Assembly (NCBI GenBank): GCA_937925655.1 | Contig: CALAMC010000064.1 | Span: forward strand, 13,179 to 77,178 | Length of the DNA: 64,000 nucleotides | Direction: 5' to 3' | Source of the DNA: an uncultured candidate division Zixibacteria bacterium | Lineage (GTDB): Bacteria; Zixibacteria; MSB-5A5; GN15; PGXB01 | Shown here: positions 29,276 through 37,887 of the stretch, in pieces | Position numbering within the stretch: position 1 is the stretch's first letter | How the letters are laid out: every line of letters begins with the position of its first letter | Translations under genes and position numbers: made by a program | The notes under the pieces: model-generated | Databases searched by the model: none | Told to the model about the DNA's origin: nothing | What the model saw: only the letters and a program-made list of their open reading frames with translations

Positions 29276-30052
29276 ATGACAATTGGTGTTCGGCATTGGT
29301 TAATTATGCTGGCAATTTTGCTCGAAGCCGCAATTGGTTTCGCCCAGGGCTTTGATGTTGACAAGGGCACGCCTCCGCCTACCCGAACCAGCCCTATGGT
29401 ATACCGGCTGAATTCCCCACTTTTCGAAAAATATCGGTTCCTGATTATGCCTCCATGCCGTGACGCCGTATTTAAGGAATGTGCCGATTGGGCGGTCAAC
29501 TTATTATCCTACGGTGGCTTCGTCCCCGTTAACATTCGAATGATTGAAGATACATTATTTGAAATCAAATTGCAGTCAACGATATTTTTCCGTATCGATA
29601 ATCTCGAAAGCAGTTATCGTCTCCCGTACAATTTCAGGCTTTGGGTTGTCTTCGACGCCGACACCGCCCGATATTATGTCAATTTTGATACCTTAACCGA
29701 TATCCTGACAATTGAAGAAGACCGCCGGAATACTTCGGCCGATTTCATTAACCTTGTGCCGATTCGAAAAATTCCTGAAAACGTCGGCTGGATTATTTTT
29801 TCCGATAGGGATACCAAATTGCTTCGCAATTTCCGAGATGAGATTTCCACGGTGGCCGAATTGATAACCTTGGAAGAGGGGTACTATATGTGCCTGCCAT
29901 TCGACATTATTAAAGCCAGATTGTCGAGCTTCTCCGTCAATAAAATAAACAATTTTTATATCCAGTTTTTCAGGTGCAAAGAGCATGATAGAAGAAATAT
30001 CCGGAAAATTATTGAGAAATACCCGACTCGAATCGCCGATCGGGTAAAGTGA
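29276..30052 (+). CDS. Secreted protein of unknown function
   Basis: 258 residues. An N-terminal hydrophobic stretch (about 7-23, WLIMLAILLEAAIGFAQG) reads as a signal peptide. The mature part is mixed alpha/beta with three or four scattered cysteines and no motif I recognise. A second in-frame ATG at 29306 (MLAILLEAAIG...) would also give a signal peptide, and neither has a clear ribosome binding site. The base composition is more AT-rich than in the flanking operons, and the gene sits in a repeat-rich stretch, so it may be an acquired gene. The stop lies 11 nt before the following TPR gene, with which it probably forms a unit. Confidence 0.55.
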   Translation: MTIGVRHWLIMLAILLEAAIGFAQGFDVDKGTPPPTRTSPMVYRLNSPLFEKYRFLIMPPCRDAVFKECADWAVNLLSYGGFVPVNIRMIEDTLFEIKLQSTIFFRIDNLESSYRLPYNFRLWVVFDADTARYYVNFDTLTDILTIEEDRRNTSADFINLVPIRKIPENVGWIIFSDRDTKLLRNFRDEISTVAELITLEEGYYMCLPFDIIKARLSSFSVNKINNFYIQFFRCKEHDRRNIRKIIEKYPTRIADRVK

Positions 30053-30063
30053 GGCCTGCCGTA

Positions 30064-31283
30064 ATGTCTTTATGGAATATTATTCGCAAAATAGAATTCA
30101 AGTATATTCCGAGATTTTTATGCATTTTGCTGTCTTTGTCATGTTTAGCTGTAATTTGTGGTGATTCTTGTCTGGCAGATGAATCGCAAAAAGGAACAAA
30201 AGCCGAGGAATACTACTATGATGCCGCTGCAGAGTATGTAAATGGCGAATATGACAGAGCCGCTAATGTATTAAGAAAAGCAATCCAACTGGATACGACT
30301 TTTGCCAACGCATATAATCTTCTGGGCATGTCATATCTGAAATTGCGACAATGGCCATCCGCCGAACAGACATTACGCCGGGCGATTGAATGTGACTCAA
30401 ATTACGCTTATGCATATTATAATTTAAGTGAAGCAATATACTCCAATCCTGTCAAAAGCGATGAGGAAATCGCCGAGGCCGTAAGGTTTCTTAAAGAATC
30501 CCTCCAACATGAGGGCAACCCGGATCAGATACTGAAGATCCACATCCGACTTGGTGATTATCTCTATTCGCTTGGTGATGTCGAGGGTGCCTGGTATGAA
30601 TACTATCGGGCCATTCTTATCGATTCACTCTGCCTGCCGGCGCGGCTGGGATTGGCCAATACTTTGGATGATTCCGCCGCCGCGGAAGAAATCCTTAAAA
30701 TTCTTGATATTGTTCAACTTATACGCCGGCCCTGCGATACCAGGCCAATCTGGCCATTATTGATAATAATTTCCTTCAAGCCATTATCCTTTATAACCGG
30801 GCCCTTGATTATGACTCCAGTCGATGTCTGACATACCATAGCCTGATTCAATTGATTGATTACTATTCCGATATTGTCGCCTATTGGAAAGACTGGTATT
30901 TTGTTGAAGGCAAAAAGAAAGGCAGCACTTTATTTGTCCCCTGGTTCGGGTATAAAAAATACGAGACAATGCTAAAAGACCAAGGAATTAAATTTTCGCG
31001 AAATGGCAGAGATTATAAAAAACTGGTGGCCGTATGTCGGGATTCGCTTTTTGTCCCCCTCGGCATTAAACGAATGATAATTAATTACCGCCAGAAAATA
31101 TTCTTGCGCCAGGATAGCACATCCTGCTTTAAAATGTCTGAATTCCTTGATGCCCTGGGAAACGTCTTGACCGAGTTTCGCATGAATACGAAATTGAAAG
31201 CACGAAGAAATACTTCCTGCCCTCTGCCGATTAAAAAAGATGAACTTCCCCAATTCAAGGCCGCCCTGATCCATAACCAATAG
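30064..31283 (+). pseudogene. TPR-repeat secreted protein split by a -1 frameshift near 30720
   Basis: The first frame (ATG 30064 to stop 30831) encodes a signal peptide and three TPR units (YDAAAEYVNGEYDRAANVL, AYNLLGMSYLKLRQW...). After ILKILDIVQL it turns into unrelated sequence. From base 30720 the -1 frame continues sensibly as YTPALRYQANLAIIDNNFLQ, another TPR helix pair, and runs open to 31283. One missing T in CAACTTATACG (CAA CTT TAT ACG) restores a single protein of about 406 residues. Either the gene is a recent pseudogene, the base is an assembly error, or two peptides are made. No slippery heptamer is visible. An in-frame GTG at 30049 is less likely than the ATG at 30064, which has GAGG 10 nt upstream. 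Confidence 0.75.
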
Positions 31284-31711
31284 TCTTTAATCCGTAATCC
31301 CCCCCCAATTTCCCTACAATCCCAATGGTATTTCCGCCCCTCCCATTAAGTATGAGCCCTATAATTATGTTTACTAATGTTGCGACCGGCCTGCCTATTA
31401 AGGATAAAACTACAAAAATTGACAAAACGAACCCGATCTTCTGCAACCCATACGATGACTTTGAATTATCCATGCCAAAACCGCCGAAAGCGAGAAAATA
31501 TTTATGCCCTGCACTACAAGCTTACTATCGAAATTGCCGTTGTGCCACAACCCCATACCGGTTTTTGCCACGAGTTTTATCAGCAAAAAATTAAAAATTT
31601 TTCAAGAACGAACCCATTTTGCCATAACCCAAACCTATATAAAGCATTATGTTGTACAGTTCATAACAAGACTTGAAACCGGGGAACTAAAAAACCGTAA
31701 ATCATACTATT
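31284..31711. other. Intergenic region without recognisable gene
   Basis: About 430 bases, AT-rich, with only short open frames lacking ribosome binding sites. It contains the left member (31608-31632) of a 24-nt repeat pair that flanks the following methyltransferase-like gene. Confidence 0.4.
31608..31632 (+). repeat. Left copy of a 24-nt direct repeat flanking the methyltransferase-like gene
   Basis: ACGAACCCATTTTGCC followed by ATAACCCAA. The right copy at 32253-32276 differs by one substitution and one base of length. The two copies lie on either side of the 31712-32167 gene in the same orientation. Confidence 0.55.
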
Positions 31712-32167
31712 ATGAAAACAAAAGAAAACATGATTCTGCCGCCGACATACTTCTACTGCTGTCTGGCCGTCGCCGTCGGACTGCATTTTCTGTATCCCAT
31801 CCATGATTTTCTCGACTGGCCATATAATTTGGCTGGCCTTGTGCCCTTGATAGCCGGCTTTTGGATCGCCTTGCACGGTGAAAATATCTTCAAAAAAGAG
31901 GGAACCGCCATCAAGCCGTATCACGATGCCTCCAAACTGGTCACCTATGGCCCTTTCTCCTTCAGCCGCCACCCGATGTATCTCGGTTTCGTGATATTTT
32001 TAATCGGTGAAGGACTGATTCTTGGGTCTGTGATTTCGTTTGTCCCGGCCGTAATCATGTTTTTGATTCTGCGGATCAAGTTCATCCCGATGGAAGAAAA
32101 ATCTATGATGCGTCTGTTCGGCGATGACTATCTCGCATACAAACGCCGCGTCCGGATGTGGATTTAA
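31712..32167 (+). CDS. Isoprenylcysteine carboxylmethyltransferase-family membrane protein
   Basis: 151 residues with three or four membrane helices (about 12-30, 38-56, 92-125). The family signature GPFSFSRHPMYLG, in which Arg-His-Pro-x-Tyr contacts S-adenosylmethionine, and the C-terminal EEKSMMRLFGDDYLAYKRR are both present. The ICMT/PEMT-like family methylates lipids or other small membrane substrates; bacterial members are mostly uncharacterised and protein prenylation is not expected. The ATG at 31712 lacks a strong ribosome binding site. The gene stands alone in a hairpin-rich accessory stretch and is flanked by 24-nt direct repeats, hinting at mobility. Confidence 0.85.
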   Translation: MKTKENMILPPTYFYCCLAVAVGLHFLYPIHDFLDWPYNLAGLVPLIAGFWIALHGENIFKKEGTAIKPYHDASKLVTYGPFSFSRHPMYLGFVIFLIGEGLILGSVISFVPAVIMFLILRIKFIPMEEKSMMRLFGDDYLAYKRRVRMWI

Positions 32168-32203
32168 TTTCAAACGCGCGGCGGTCGAATTGGACCGGCG
32201 TGG

Positions 32204-32221
32204 CCCACCCTTCAGGGTGGG
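32204..32221. repeat. Hairpin CCCACCC-TTCA-GGGTGGG
   Basis: A perfect 7-bp stem with a TTCA loop just after the methyltransferase-like gene stop. No T run follows on the plus strand, so it is a weak terminator at most. Its form resembles the two hairpins about 200 bp downstream. Confidence 0.5.
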
Positions 32222-32252
32222 AATTCTGGAATAAAATGAAATATTTCCGCAT

Positions 32253-32276
32253 ACGAACCCATTTTGCCGTAACCAA
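32253..32276 (+). repeat. Right copy of the 24-nt direct repeat
   Basis: ACGAACCCATTTTGCC followed by GTAACCAA; partner of 31608-31632, about 645 bp away. The pair brackets one gene. Confidence 0.55.
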
Positions 32277-32410
32277 TACAGCGCTATTGCCTTGAGTCGA
32301 ATTGTGGATGGCATAGCTCCATGTTCCGTATGATGCAGGTCTGGCTCCCGGTGAAGCGCATCGGAACGCGAAACCCGACACGAAGATGTCGAAATTTGCA
32401 GTACGTTGTG

Positions 32411-32463
32411 CCCGGTGGGTCCTCAGACCCACCGGGAATACCGGTCGGTTTGAGAACCGACCG
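32411..32463. repeat. Tandem GC-rich hairpins
   Basis: First hairpin: CCCGGTGGGTC and GACCCACCGGG, 11 bp, loop CTCA (32411-32436). Second: CGGTCGGTT and AACCGACCG, 9 bp, loop TGAG (32442-32463). Only five bases separate them, and the loops are reverse complements (CTCA/TGAG). Neither has a T run. The form suggests a dispersed palindromic repeat unit and not a terminator. Confidence 0.65.
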
Positions 32464-32588
32464 ACCACAACATTGGTAATAATCACCCCGAACTCGCTGT
32501 TCAAAATTTGAACACAATAGGGAATTGTCCCAATAACGTAAAGAATCATCGCCTCCGGTCGATAATGAGATAAAACGGAGGTTTGCTG

Positions 32589-33182
32589 ATGAAAAGACTA
32601 CTTATGCTGTTGGTGTTGCTGTGCTTCGCCGCGCCGTCATTTGCCCTGACCGGCATTTCGCTCGGTATTCGCGGCGGCATGGTGACCAACTACGACCAGG
32701 AAGCGCTGGCTCTTCCGGGCGCCGATCTGGAAGAAATGAACCTTGTCGGCGGACAGTTGAAAATATCCACCCTGCCCCTGTTCGACGTCCTTCTGGCCGG
32801 CGAATACGCCTGGAAAAACCAGAGTCAGGTTTATGGCGGCGACGTGTTCGAGCTCAAACGCCACGACTGGGTCTTCAGCGCCACCGCGCTGTATCCCATT
32901 AAGCTCCAGGTTATTTCGCCGTTTCTGGGCGGCGGCTTAAGCTCCCACAGCCTGGGCTATGACTACACCCGCCCGCTGTCGCTGTCGCTCGAAGACAATA
33001 ACATTTCGGTTCCCGAGGCTGATAACCGTCTCGGCTACCACCTTGTTGGCGGCGCCGAAATCGCCCCGCCCGCATTCCCCTTATCCTTTACCGCGGAGTA
33101 TCGCTTGAACTGGATTGACACGCCGGTGGAAGTTACCAAGTATAATTCCATCACGGTCAGCGCCAATTTCAAGCTCCCCTAA
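32589..33182 (+). CDS. Small outer-membrane beta-barrel protein
   Basis: 197 residues. The signal peptide MKRLLMLLVLLCFAAPSFA is followed by alternating strands (GISLGIRGGMVTNY, LFDVLLAGEYAWK, ATALYPIKLQVISPFLGGGL, ...) and a final strand ending SITVSANFKLP, consistent with an 8-stranded barrel of the OmpA-N/OprG size class. No enzyme motif is visible. A strong GGAGG lies 7 nt before the ATG at 32589. An intrinsic terminator follows at 33211-33243, so it is a single-gene unit. The function is unknown. Confidence 0.72.
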   Translation: MKRLLMLLVLLCFAAPSFALTGISLGIRGGMVTNYDQEALALPGADLEEMNLVGGQLKISTLPLFDVLLAGEYAWKNQSQVYGGDVFELKRHDWVFSATALYPIKLQVISPFLGGGLSSHSLGYDYTRPLSLSLEDNNISVPEADNRLGYHLVGGAEIAPPAFPLSFTAEYRLNWIDTPVEVTKYNSITVSANFKLP

Positions 33183-33210
33183 AAGTTAGTAAAAAAATAT
33201 CCAAGCTGAA

Positions 33211-33243
33211 AAAAGGTCCCGACCTTGGTCGGGATCTTTTTTT
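33211..33243 (+). terminator. Intrinsic terminator after the barrel gene
   Basis: AAAAGGTCCCGAC / GTCGGGATCTTTT stem with CTTG loop (one G-U pair), followed by further T residues. The A run on the other side would let it work in both directions. The stem core is shared with hairpins at 34536, 36791 and 63721. Confidence 0.85.
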
Positions 33244-33307
33244 ATATGTGATTGCGCCGCGCCCGGTCATAGACTATCTTATGGCGAAATTTCCACGGAG
33301 GTATCTC

Positions 33308-34531
33308 ATGACCAGAAAATACAGTTATTCCAGTATCGACAAATATAACAATTGTCCCCGTCAATACAAGTTCGACAAAATCGAAAAGGTAACGGTTGCA
33401 AAAAAACTCACGGCCGATCTGATTCTTGGAAACGCCGTCCATAAAACCCTCGAAAGCCTGTACCGCACCAAACTCAACGGACGGGTCATGCCCCTTGAGG
33501 AATTAATCGATACTTATAACCGTCGCTGGGAAGAATCGGATAAATCCAAAATCGTGGTTGTCCGTGAAAGTGATTCTATTGAGGATTTTATCGAAACCGG
33601 CCGCATCGGACTTAAAAAATTCTATGACAAATACGCGCCGTTCGACGATGGTCAGTCGCTGATTATCGAGCAATTCGTCGATTTCCCGCTCGATCCCAAC
33701 GAGCGTTTCCATATTACGGGTAAAATCGATCGTCTGGCCCGCCATGACGACGGGATAGTCGAAATAATCGATTACAAGACTCAAGCGATGCTTCCCACCC
33801 AAATTGAACTGGATAATAATCACCAGATGGCCCTGTATTTGATGGCCGTGCGTCATTTGTGGCCGGACTTTAAAACCGTTCGTGCCCGGCAGGTATTTAT
33901 TCGTCACGGCCTCGAAATGACCGCCAATATCGATGATAACCGTCTGGAAGAAATACGCTATGCAATCTATCAAAATATCCTCGAAATAGAAGACGCCGCC
34001 AAAAACGACAATTTCCCGCCCAAAGAAAGCGGGCTTTGCAACTGGTGCGAATATTTTAACTTATGCCCCGCCAAACGCCACCAGATGGCGCTTGAGGGCA
34101 ATCAGGACGAGCAGTTCGATGAAAAAGTCGGGGAGAAGCTGGCCGAGCAATATATCCGGCTCGACAAGGATATTAAATCTAAAACCGCCGAGCTCAAAGC
34201 GCTCAAAGAGGATATCATCCAATTCTGCGAAGAATCCGATCTAACCAAGCTGTATTCAGCCGACGGAGAGGTGAATGTAAGATTTTCCGAAAGCGAAGAA
34301 TTCCCGTCGAAAACGGCCAACTCCGATGCCTTTCTTAATCTTTCCATCCTGGCTCGAGATGCCGGGCTCGATGAAGTTTTCAAACTCGACCAGAATGTCT
34401 TGTACAAAGAGTTTTACCGTGCCGATAAATTACCCCCGGAATTAAAGGAAAAAATGGGAGTTTTTCTGGTCAAAAGGAAAAGCGCTCGGGTAACCACGAA
34501 AGCGGCCGCCGACGATGAGGAAACTCAATAA
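33308..34531 (+). CDS. PD-(D/E)XK nuclease family protein (RecB/Cas4-like) with predicted 4Fe-4S cluster
   Basis: 407 residues from the ATG at 33308, which has GGAGG at the right distance; the frame is open further upstream but without support. The nuclease core has a His in GNAVHKTLESLY, then GKIDRL (Asp) and EIIDYKT (Asp-x-Lys), followed by the QMALYL helix (QxxxY). Cysteines at about residue 17 (NNCPRQYKF) and in LCNWCEYFNLCP match the four-Cys iron-sulfur cage of Cas4/AddB nucleases. It is probably a single-strand DNA exonuclease in repair, but no helicase gene or CRISPR array is nearby. The C-terminal third (about 290-400) is a helical region with no match I know. Confidence 0.85.
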   Translation: MTRKYSYSSIDKYNNCPRQYKFDKIEKVTVAKKLTADLILGNAVHKTLESLYRTKLNGRVMPLEELIDTYNRRWEESDKSKIVVVRESDSIEDFIETGRIGLKKFYDKYAPFDDGQSLIIEQFVDFPLDPNERFHITGKIDRLARHDDGIVEIIDYKTQAMLPTQIELDNNHQMALYLMAVRHLWPDFKTVRARQVFIRHGLEMTANIDDNRLEEIRYAIYQNILEIEDAAKNDNFPPKESGLCNWCEYFNLCPAKRHQMALEGNQDEQFDEKVGEKLAEQYIRLDKDIKSKTAELKALKEDIIQFCEESDLTKLYSADGEVNVRFSESEEFPSKTANSDAFLNLSILARDAGLDEVFKLDQNVLYKEFYRADKLPPELKEKMGVFLVKRKSARVTTKAAADDEETQ

Positions 34532-34561
34532 AAAACGGCCCCGACTTTCCGGTCGGGACCG
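34530..34561 (-). terminator. Intrinsic terminator for the cohesin-like gene (minus strand)
   Basis: CGGCCCCGAC (34536-34545) with GTCGGGACCG (34552-34561), one mismatch, loop of six. On the minus strand it is followed by TTTTTTATT. It lies between convergent genes and serves the gene ending at 34596. Confidence 0.78.
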
Positions 34562-34595
34562 TATCAGCTTGGTTACGTGCTCGTTTTAATGAATA

Positions 34596-35123
34596 TTACT
34601 TCTTGGTATTTTTTACCATAAAAACCGGAATGACCTCATTAACCGGCGGCGAAACCATCTGCAGAGTATTGCCCGGGTTGGTGGTGGTAGTGTCAACCTT
34701 CAGATCGGGAATTTTGTCGCCGTCAAGCGAAGACACAAAAATGGTAGCGATTCTCCCGTTGCCCGGCTGAAGCGCGGGTACGGAGACACCGATATCGTTA
34801 ATCAGGCCAATCGTGACACTCTGAATTGAGGTATCGGCGCGGGCGAATTTGACGCGGAAATGTTCGGTTCGGCCGCCCTTGAATATGGTCGAATCGGCCA
34901 CCAGGCGAAGTTTGCCGGAGGCAAATCTCAACGGAACCGAAATACCCACGATCTCTTCGTCGTTGGTGAGGGAAAGGTTTATACCCCAGTTTTTATCATC
35001 GATTTGATACGGCTCGGCATAAAGCGTATCGATTTTGCCGAATTCGTCTTTCTGAGCAAATACGCTCATGGCCAAAATCAAGAGCAATCCCAGCATGAAA
35101 AGAGCTGTCTTTTGCAGGCTCAT
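34596..35123 (-). CDS. Secreted cohesin-like domain protein
   Basis: 175 residues from the ATG at 35123, which has ATGGAGG upstream; an in-frame ATG 15 nt earlier lacks a site. The signal peptide (about 1-24, ending SVFA) is followed by one beta-sandwich with the pattern VGISVPLRFASGKLRLVADS and a terminal strand NEVIPVFMVKN, resembling cohesin/CBM-like folds that pair with dockerins. The window has two dockerin-tailed proteins (51212 and 57193), so binding is possible though unproven. It is 30 nt after the TPR lipoprotein and ends at a terminator. Confidence 0.62.
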   Translation of the reverse strand: MSLQKTALFMLGLLLILAMSVFAQKDEFGKIDTLYAEPYQIDDKNWGINLSLTNDEEIVGISVPLRFASGKLRLVADSTIFKGGRTEHFRVKFARADTSIQSVTIGLINDIGVSVPALQPGNGRIATIFVSSLDGDKIPDLKVDTTTTNPGNTLQMVSPPVNEVIPVFMVKNTKK

Positions 35124-35153
35124 TATACCTCCATCCATTTGATATTAAAGGTG

Positions 35154-36656
35154 TTACTTATTTACATCGGTATTTAGGCCGATATTTTTATTGTCTTTCG
35201 CCGGCACCAGACGATTCCGGAGAATATCTATCAACTCTTCGGCCTTTTGTTCGTTGTTCAGGCGGTGCCGATAAACGGCGGCCGCATTTAGGAGAGCCTT
35301 ATAACCCACCTCCGTATTGGGGAACTTATCGTAGAGTTTTACCAGAATATCGACCGCTTGTTCCCAGTTTTGATGACGCCGCGCGATTTCGGCCTTAAAG
35401 GACAGCGCCGAGGCCTCAATGGTTGTGCCGGGATAACCCCGGGCCATTTTATCGTAAAATTCTTCTGCCCGGTTATACCAGACCTCGGCCAGATTTTTAT
35501 TATTGGTTTCGCTGTAATGCTCGGCCACAAACAGGTAGGCATTGAACGCGTCTTCGGTAGTCGGGTAATTGTCGGCCAACTGCATAAAAGCCATCTCCGC
35601 CCGGGGCCAGTCGCCCAGACGGTTATTGGCCAGGGCGATGTACTTCTGGGGAGCCGGATTGATCCGATAGAAAAACTCATATTGCTTCCGGACAAAATTC
35701 ATAATATCGAGGCATTTCTGATACTGCCGACTTTCATAAAGGGCCGCGGCCTTGCGCACATATAAATTCGGCAATATCAGGGTATCACTGGTGGTGCCGA
35801 TTAGCTCGTCGAACATATTGGCCGCCGTTTCATATTTCCGCAACCCGGAAGCCGTGATATTGGCCGCCAAAATTTTCGCCTCAAGCGGCACCTGCCCGGT
35901 GGAATCCTTTATCATATATAGCTGGTCAATGGCCTTTTCATGCTGACCGTCATCGGTATAAACCCGGGCCAGATTGCCGCGCGCAGCAGTCTCTAATGCC
36001 GTATTTGGCCAATCATTTATGATCCGTAAATAATAATTTTCGGCAGAACGAGTCTCCTGCACCTGCAACAGGCTATCGCCAAGTATTCGATGGATATGTA
36101 TAATTTCCATCGGAAGATTTAAAACATCCGTTAATATCTTATTCGTATTGTCAACCGGCGGATAAAAAGTGTCTATTATTTCATGGTATATATTAAGGGC
36201 CTCGTCCCGGCGACCCTGCCAGTGCTTGGCTTTGGCCAGTTGTAGCCGGGCCGACAATAACTGCCCTCCCTCAAGATTGGTCATGTTCAGCAGTTGACTT
36301 AGAATGAAAACCGTGGAATCAAGTTTCTCCTCATTGAAGTATATGCCGCCAAGCCGCACGCTGGCCAGATAAGCGATAGTTTCCAATTCCTGTTTCTGCG
36401 CCAGGTTTTTCTCGATCGAAATTGAATCGATATACATTCGACAATAATCGGTAACCTCTAAATAAGCCCGTTTAACCTCGGACCAGGTTTGTTCATCCTG
36501 AAGATCCGGCTTGATGGAAGCTTTTTCGAAAAGTTTGTCGGCTCGGTGATATAGCTTTTCGGCGTTAAATCTGATCTGAATGGCATTATCAGAAGAACAG
36601 CCAACCGCTATTAAAACGGTAATTAAAAGCAAAAAAAACCTTGATTCCTTGGTCAT
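35154..36656 (-). CDS. TPR-repeat lipoprotein
   Basis: 500 residues. A lipoprotein signal (MTKESRFFLLLITVLIAVGC, lipobox AVGC at residue 20) is followed by about ten TPR units spread over residues 40-480 (for example AENYYLRIINDWPNTALETAA and AEMAFMQLADNYPTTEDAFNA). The spacing of about 35-40 residues with NxxxA and YP features resembles the outer-membrane BamD/YbgF family. It probably serves as a scaffold in the envelope; no specific partner is clear. The cohesin-like gene follows within 30 nt, suggesting a two-gene unit ending at the terminator at 34530. Confidence 0.8.
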   Translation of the reverse strand: MTKESRFFLLLITVLIAVGCSSDNAIQIRFNAEKLYHRADKLFEKASIKPDLQDEQTWSEVKRAYLEVTDYCRMYIDSISIEKNLAQKQELETIAYLASVRLGGIYFNEEKLDSTVFILSQLLNMTNLEGGQLLSARLQLAKAKHWQGRRDEALNIYHEIIDTFYPPVDNTNKILTDVLNLPMEIIHIHRILGDSLLQVQETRSAENYYLRIINDWPNTALETAARGNLARVYTDDGQHEKAIDQLYMIKDSTGQVPLEAKILAANITASGLRKYETAANMFDELIGTTSDTLILPNLYVRKAAALYESRQYQKCLDIMNFVRKQYEFFYRINPAPQKYIALANNRLGDWPRAEMAFMQLADNYPTTEDAFNAYLFVAEHYSETNNKNLAEVWYNRAEEFYDKMARGYPGTTIEASALSFKAEIARRHQNWEQAVDILVKLYDKFPNTEVGYKALLNAAAVYRHRLNNEQKAEELIDILRNRLVPAKDNKNIGLNTDVNK

Positions 36657-36784
36657 ATGATATCCCTGTTTAAATTATATGGCGTTCCCGTAACCGTAAC
36701 GGATTATACCATATAAGTTATCGGCGGTTTATACAAACTTGCTTAAGATGGCAAAAAAGCCCAATGGTGTCAAGTAATTGGCAA

Positions 36785-36817
36785 TAAAAAAAGTCCCGAC
36801 CGGCGGTCGGGACTTTT
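36785..36817 (-). terminator. Intrinsic terminator for the PEP-CTERM gene
   Basis: AAGTCCCGACC (36791-36801) and GGTCGGGACTT (36805-36815) form a perfect 11-bp stem with a GGC loop, followed on the minus strand by a T run (TTTTTTATTG). It lies just after the PEP-CTERM gene stop at 36837. Confidence 0.85.
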
Positions 36818-36836
36818 AAAATCTATGAAACGAATT

Positions 36837-37592
36837 TTAGGCGTGGCGTCTGCGATAAATACCCAAACCGGCCAGCCCGATTCCCAGAAGAAGCAGGGAG
36901 GTCGGTTCCGGAATGAAGTTGTAGGTCTCATTCATAAGATCGTTGCCGCAAGCGAGGGTGTTATGGAAGGATATTGTGGATGCTCCCGAAGCCCCCGCCA
37001 CCAGACTCATATCGAAGGAAAATTCCAGAACATAGGTATCACCATTTCCCGGCTGAAGATAATCGGTTTCCAGATCATCCCAGAAGGTCATGGTATGGTT
37101 GACCATGCCCAGTTCGACACCGCTGGTCATATTCCAGGCGCCGACCGCATTACGGATGGTAGGATAATTATAATAACTGCCGGGAAGATTCGGAATCCCG
37201 GTAAAAGAATTTACTTCGTAAAGACGCATGGTTTGCATGTCAATAGCATATTGGGTGCTGGACCCGTCGAACCCGAAGAAAAGGTCTCCAAGGGCATAGC
37301 TCTGATGCCAACCCGTCGAATAGGCCGACAGACCGAAGGAGTTGACGATGGCCACATGAGCAATGTTGCCTTCCATCGCAAAATGCAAGCCCTCAAGATC
37401 AAACTTTTCGCCACCTTCACCGATATTGCCGGGAGATGGCAGTGAACCGACACCATTGGGATAATAAATCGGCGCGGTATTATTGTTGTGATCGAAAATT
37501 TGAGAACCGAAGTCATACATCTGCCAGGCGAAGCCGAAGCTTGACGAGGCCATCAGGCTGATGAACGCGAAAGCAATTAAAACTCGTTTCAT
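36837..37592 (-). CDS. PEP-CTERM sorting-domain protein
   Basis: 251 residues from the ATG at 37592; the frame is open further upstream but the signal peptide (MKRVLIAFAFISLMASSSFGF) begins here. The extracellular part is a beta-rich region with no enzyme motif. It ends with PEPTSLLLLGIGLAGLGIYRRR: the Pro-Glu-Pro motif, a hydrophobic helix and an Arg cluster, the signal cleaved by exosortase. Such proteins are moved to the surface, often together with exopolysaccharide. No exosortase gene is in the window. A terminator follows. The region between it and the portal gene (37593-37887) holds nothing recognisable. Confidence 0.85.
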   Translation of the reverse strand: MKRVLIAFAFISLMASSSFGFAWQMYDFGSQIFDHNNNTAPIYYPNGVGSLPSPGNIGEGGEKFDLEGLHFAMEGNIAHVAIVNSFGLSAYSTGWHQSYALGDLFFGFDGSSTQYAIDMQTMRLYEVNSFTGIPNLPGSYYNYPTIRNAVGAWNMTSGVELGMVNHTMTFWDDLETDYLQPGNGDTYVLEFSFDMSLVAGASGASTISFHNTLACGNDLMNETYNFIPEPTSLLLLGIGLAGLGIYRRRHA

Positions 37593-37887
37593 TGAAGCAC
37601 CCACAAATAAAAAAGTTATAGTTATTTTCATGAAAATAAAGCAATTCTCATGCCGCCAAAAGGACATCTTTAAAAAATCGCAACTCCCTGTAAAACAGCA
37701 ACTTACCTGCACAGAAATGCTTCCAGATTATTGAGCAATCGGAAAATATGCAAATCCTTGCGATTTCTTTGAATAATAAATTAGCCTTTTGTCTGCAAAA
37801 AGTTGGGAAAATGCGTGCCATATTTCAAAATAGCCATAAAACCGATGTTGATTCGCTACGCTCCCGATTATAAAAAAAGGAGCCGGA

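Larger units (their letters stand above)
32168..32588. other. Hairpin-rich intergenic region
   Basis: About 420 bases with no gene. It contains three GC-rich hairpins (32204-32221, 32411-32436, 32442-32463) and the right copy of a 24-nt repeat (32253-32276). A GGAGG site at 32577-32581 belongs to the next gene. Confidence 0.5.

Noticed and set aside
29070..29282. 70-codon minus-strand frame in the repeat region
   Set aside because: No ribosome binding site, AT-rich chance composition, overlaps the start of a better gene.
33308..34531. cas4 of a CRISPR system
   Set aside because: Fe-S nuclease motifs fit, but the protein is about twice the Cas4 length and no cas1/cas2 or array is near.
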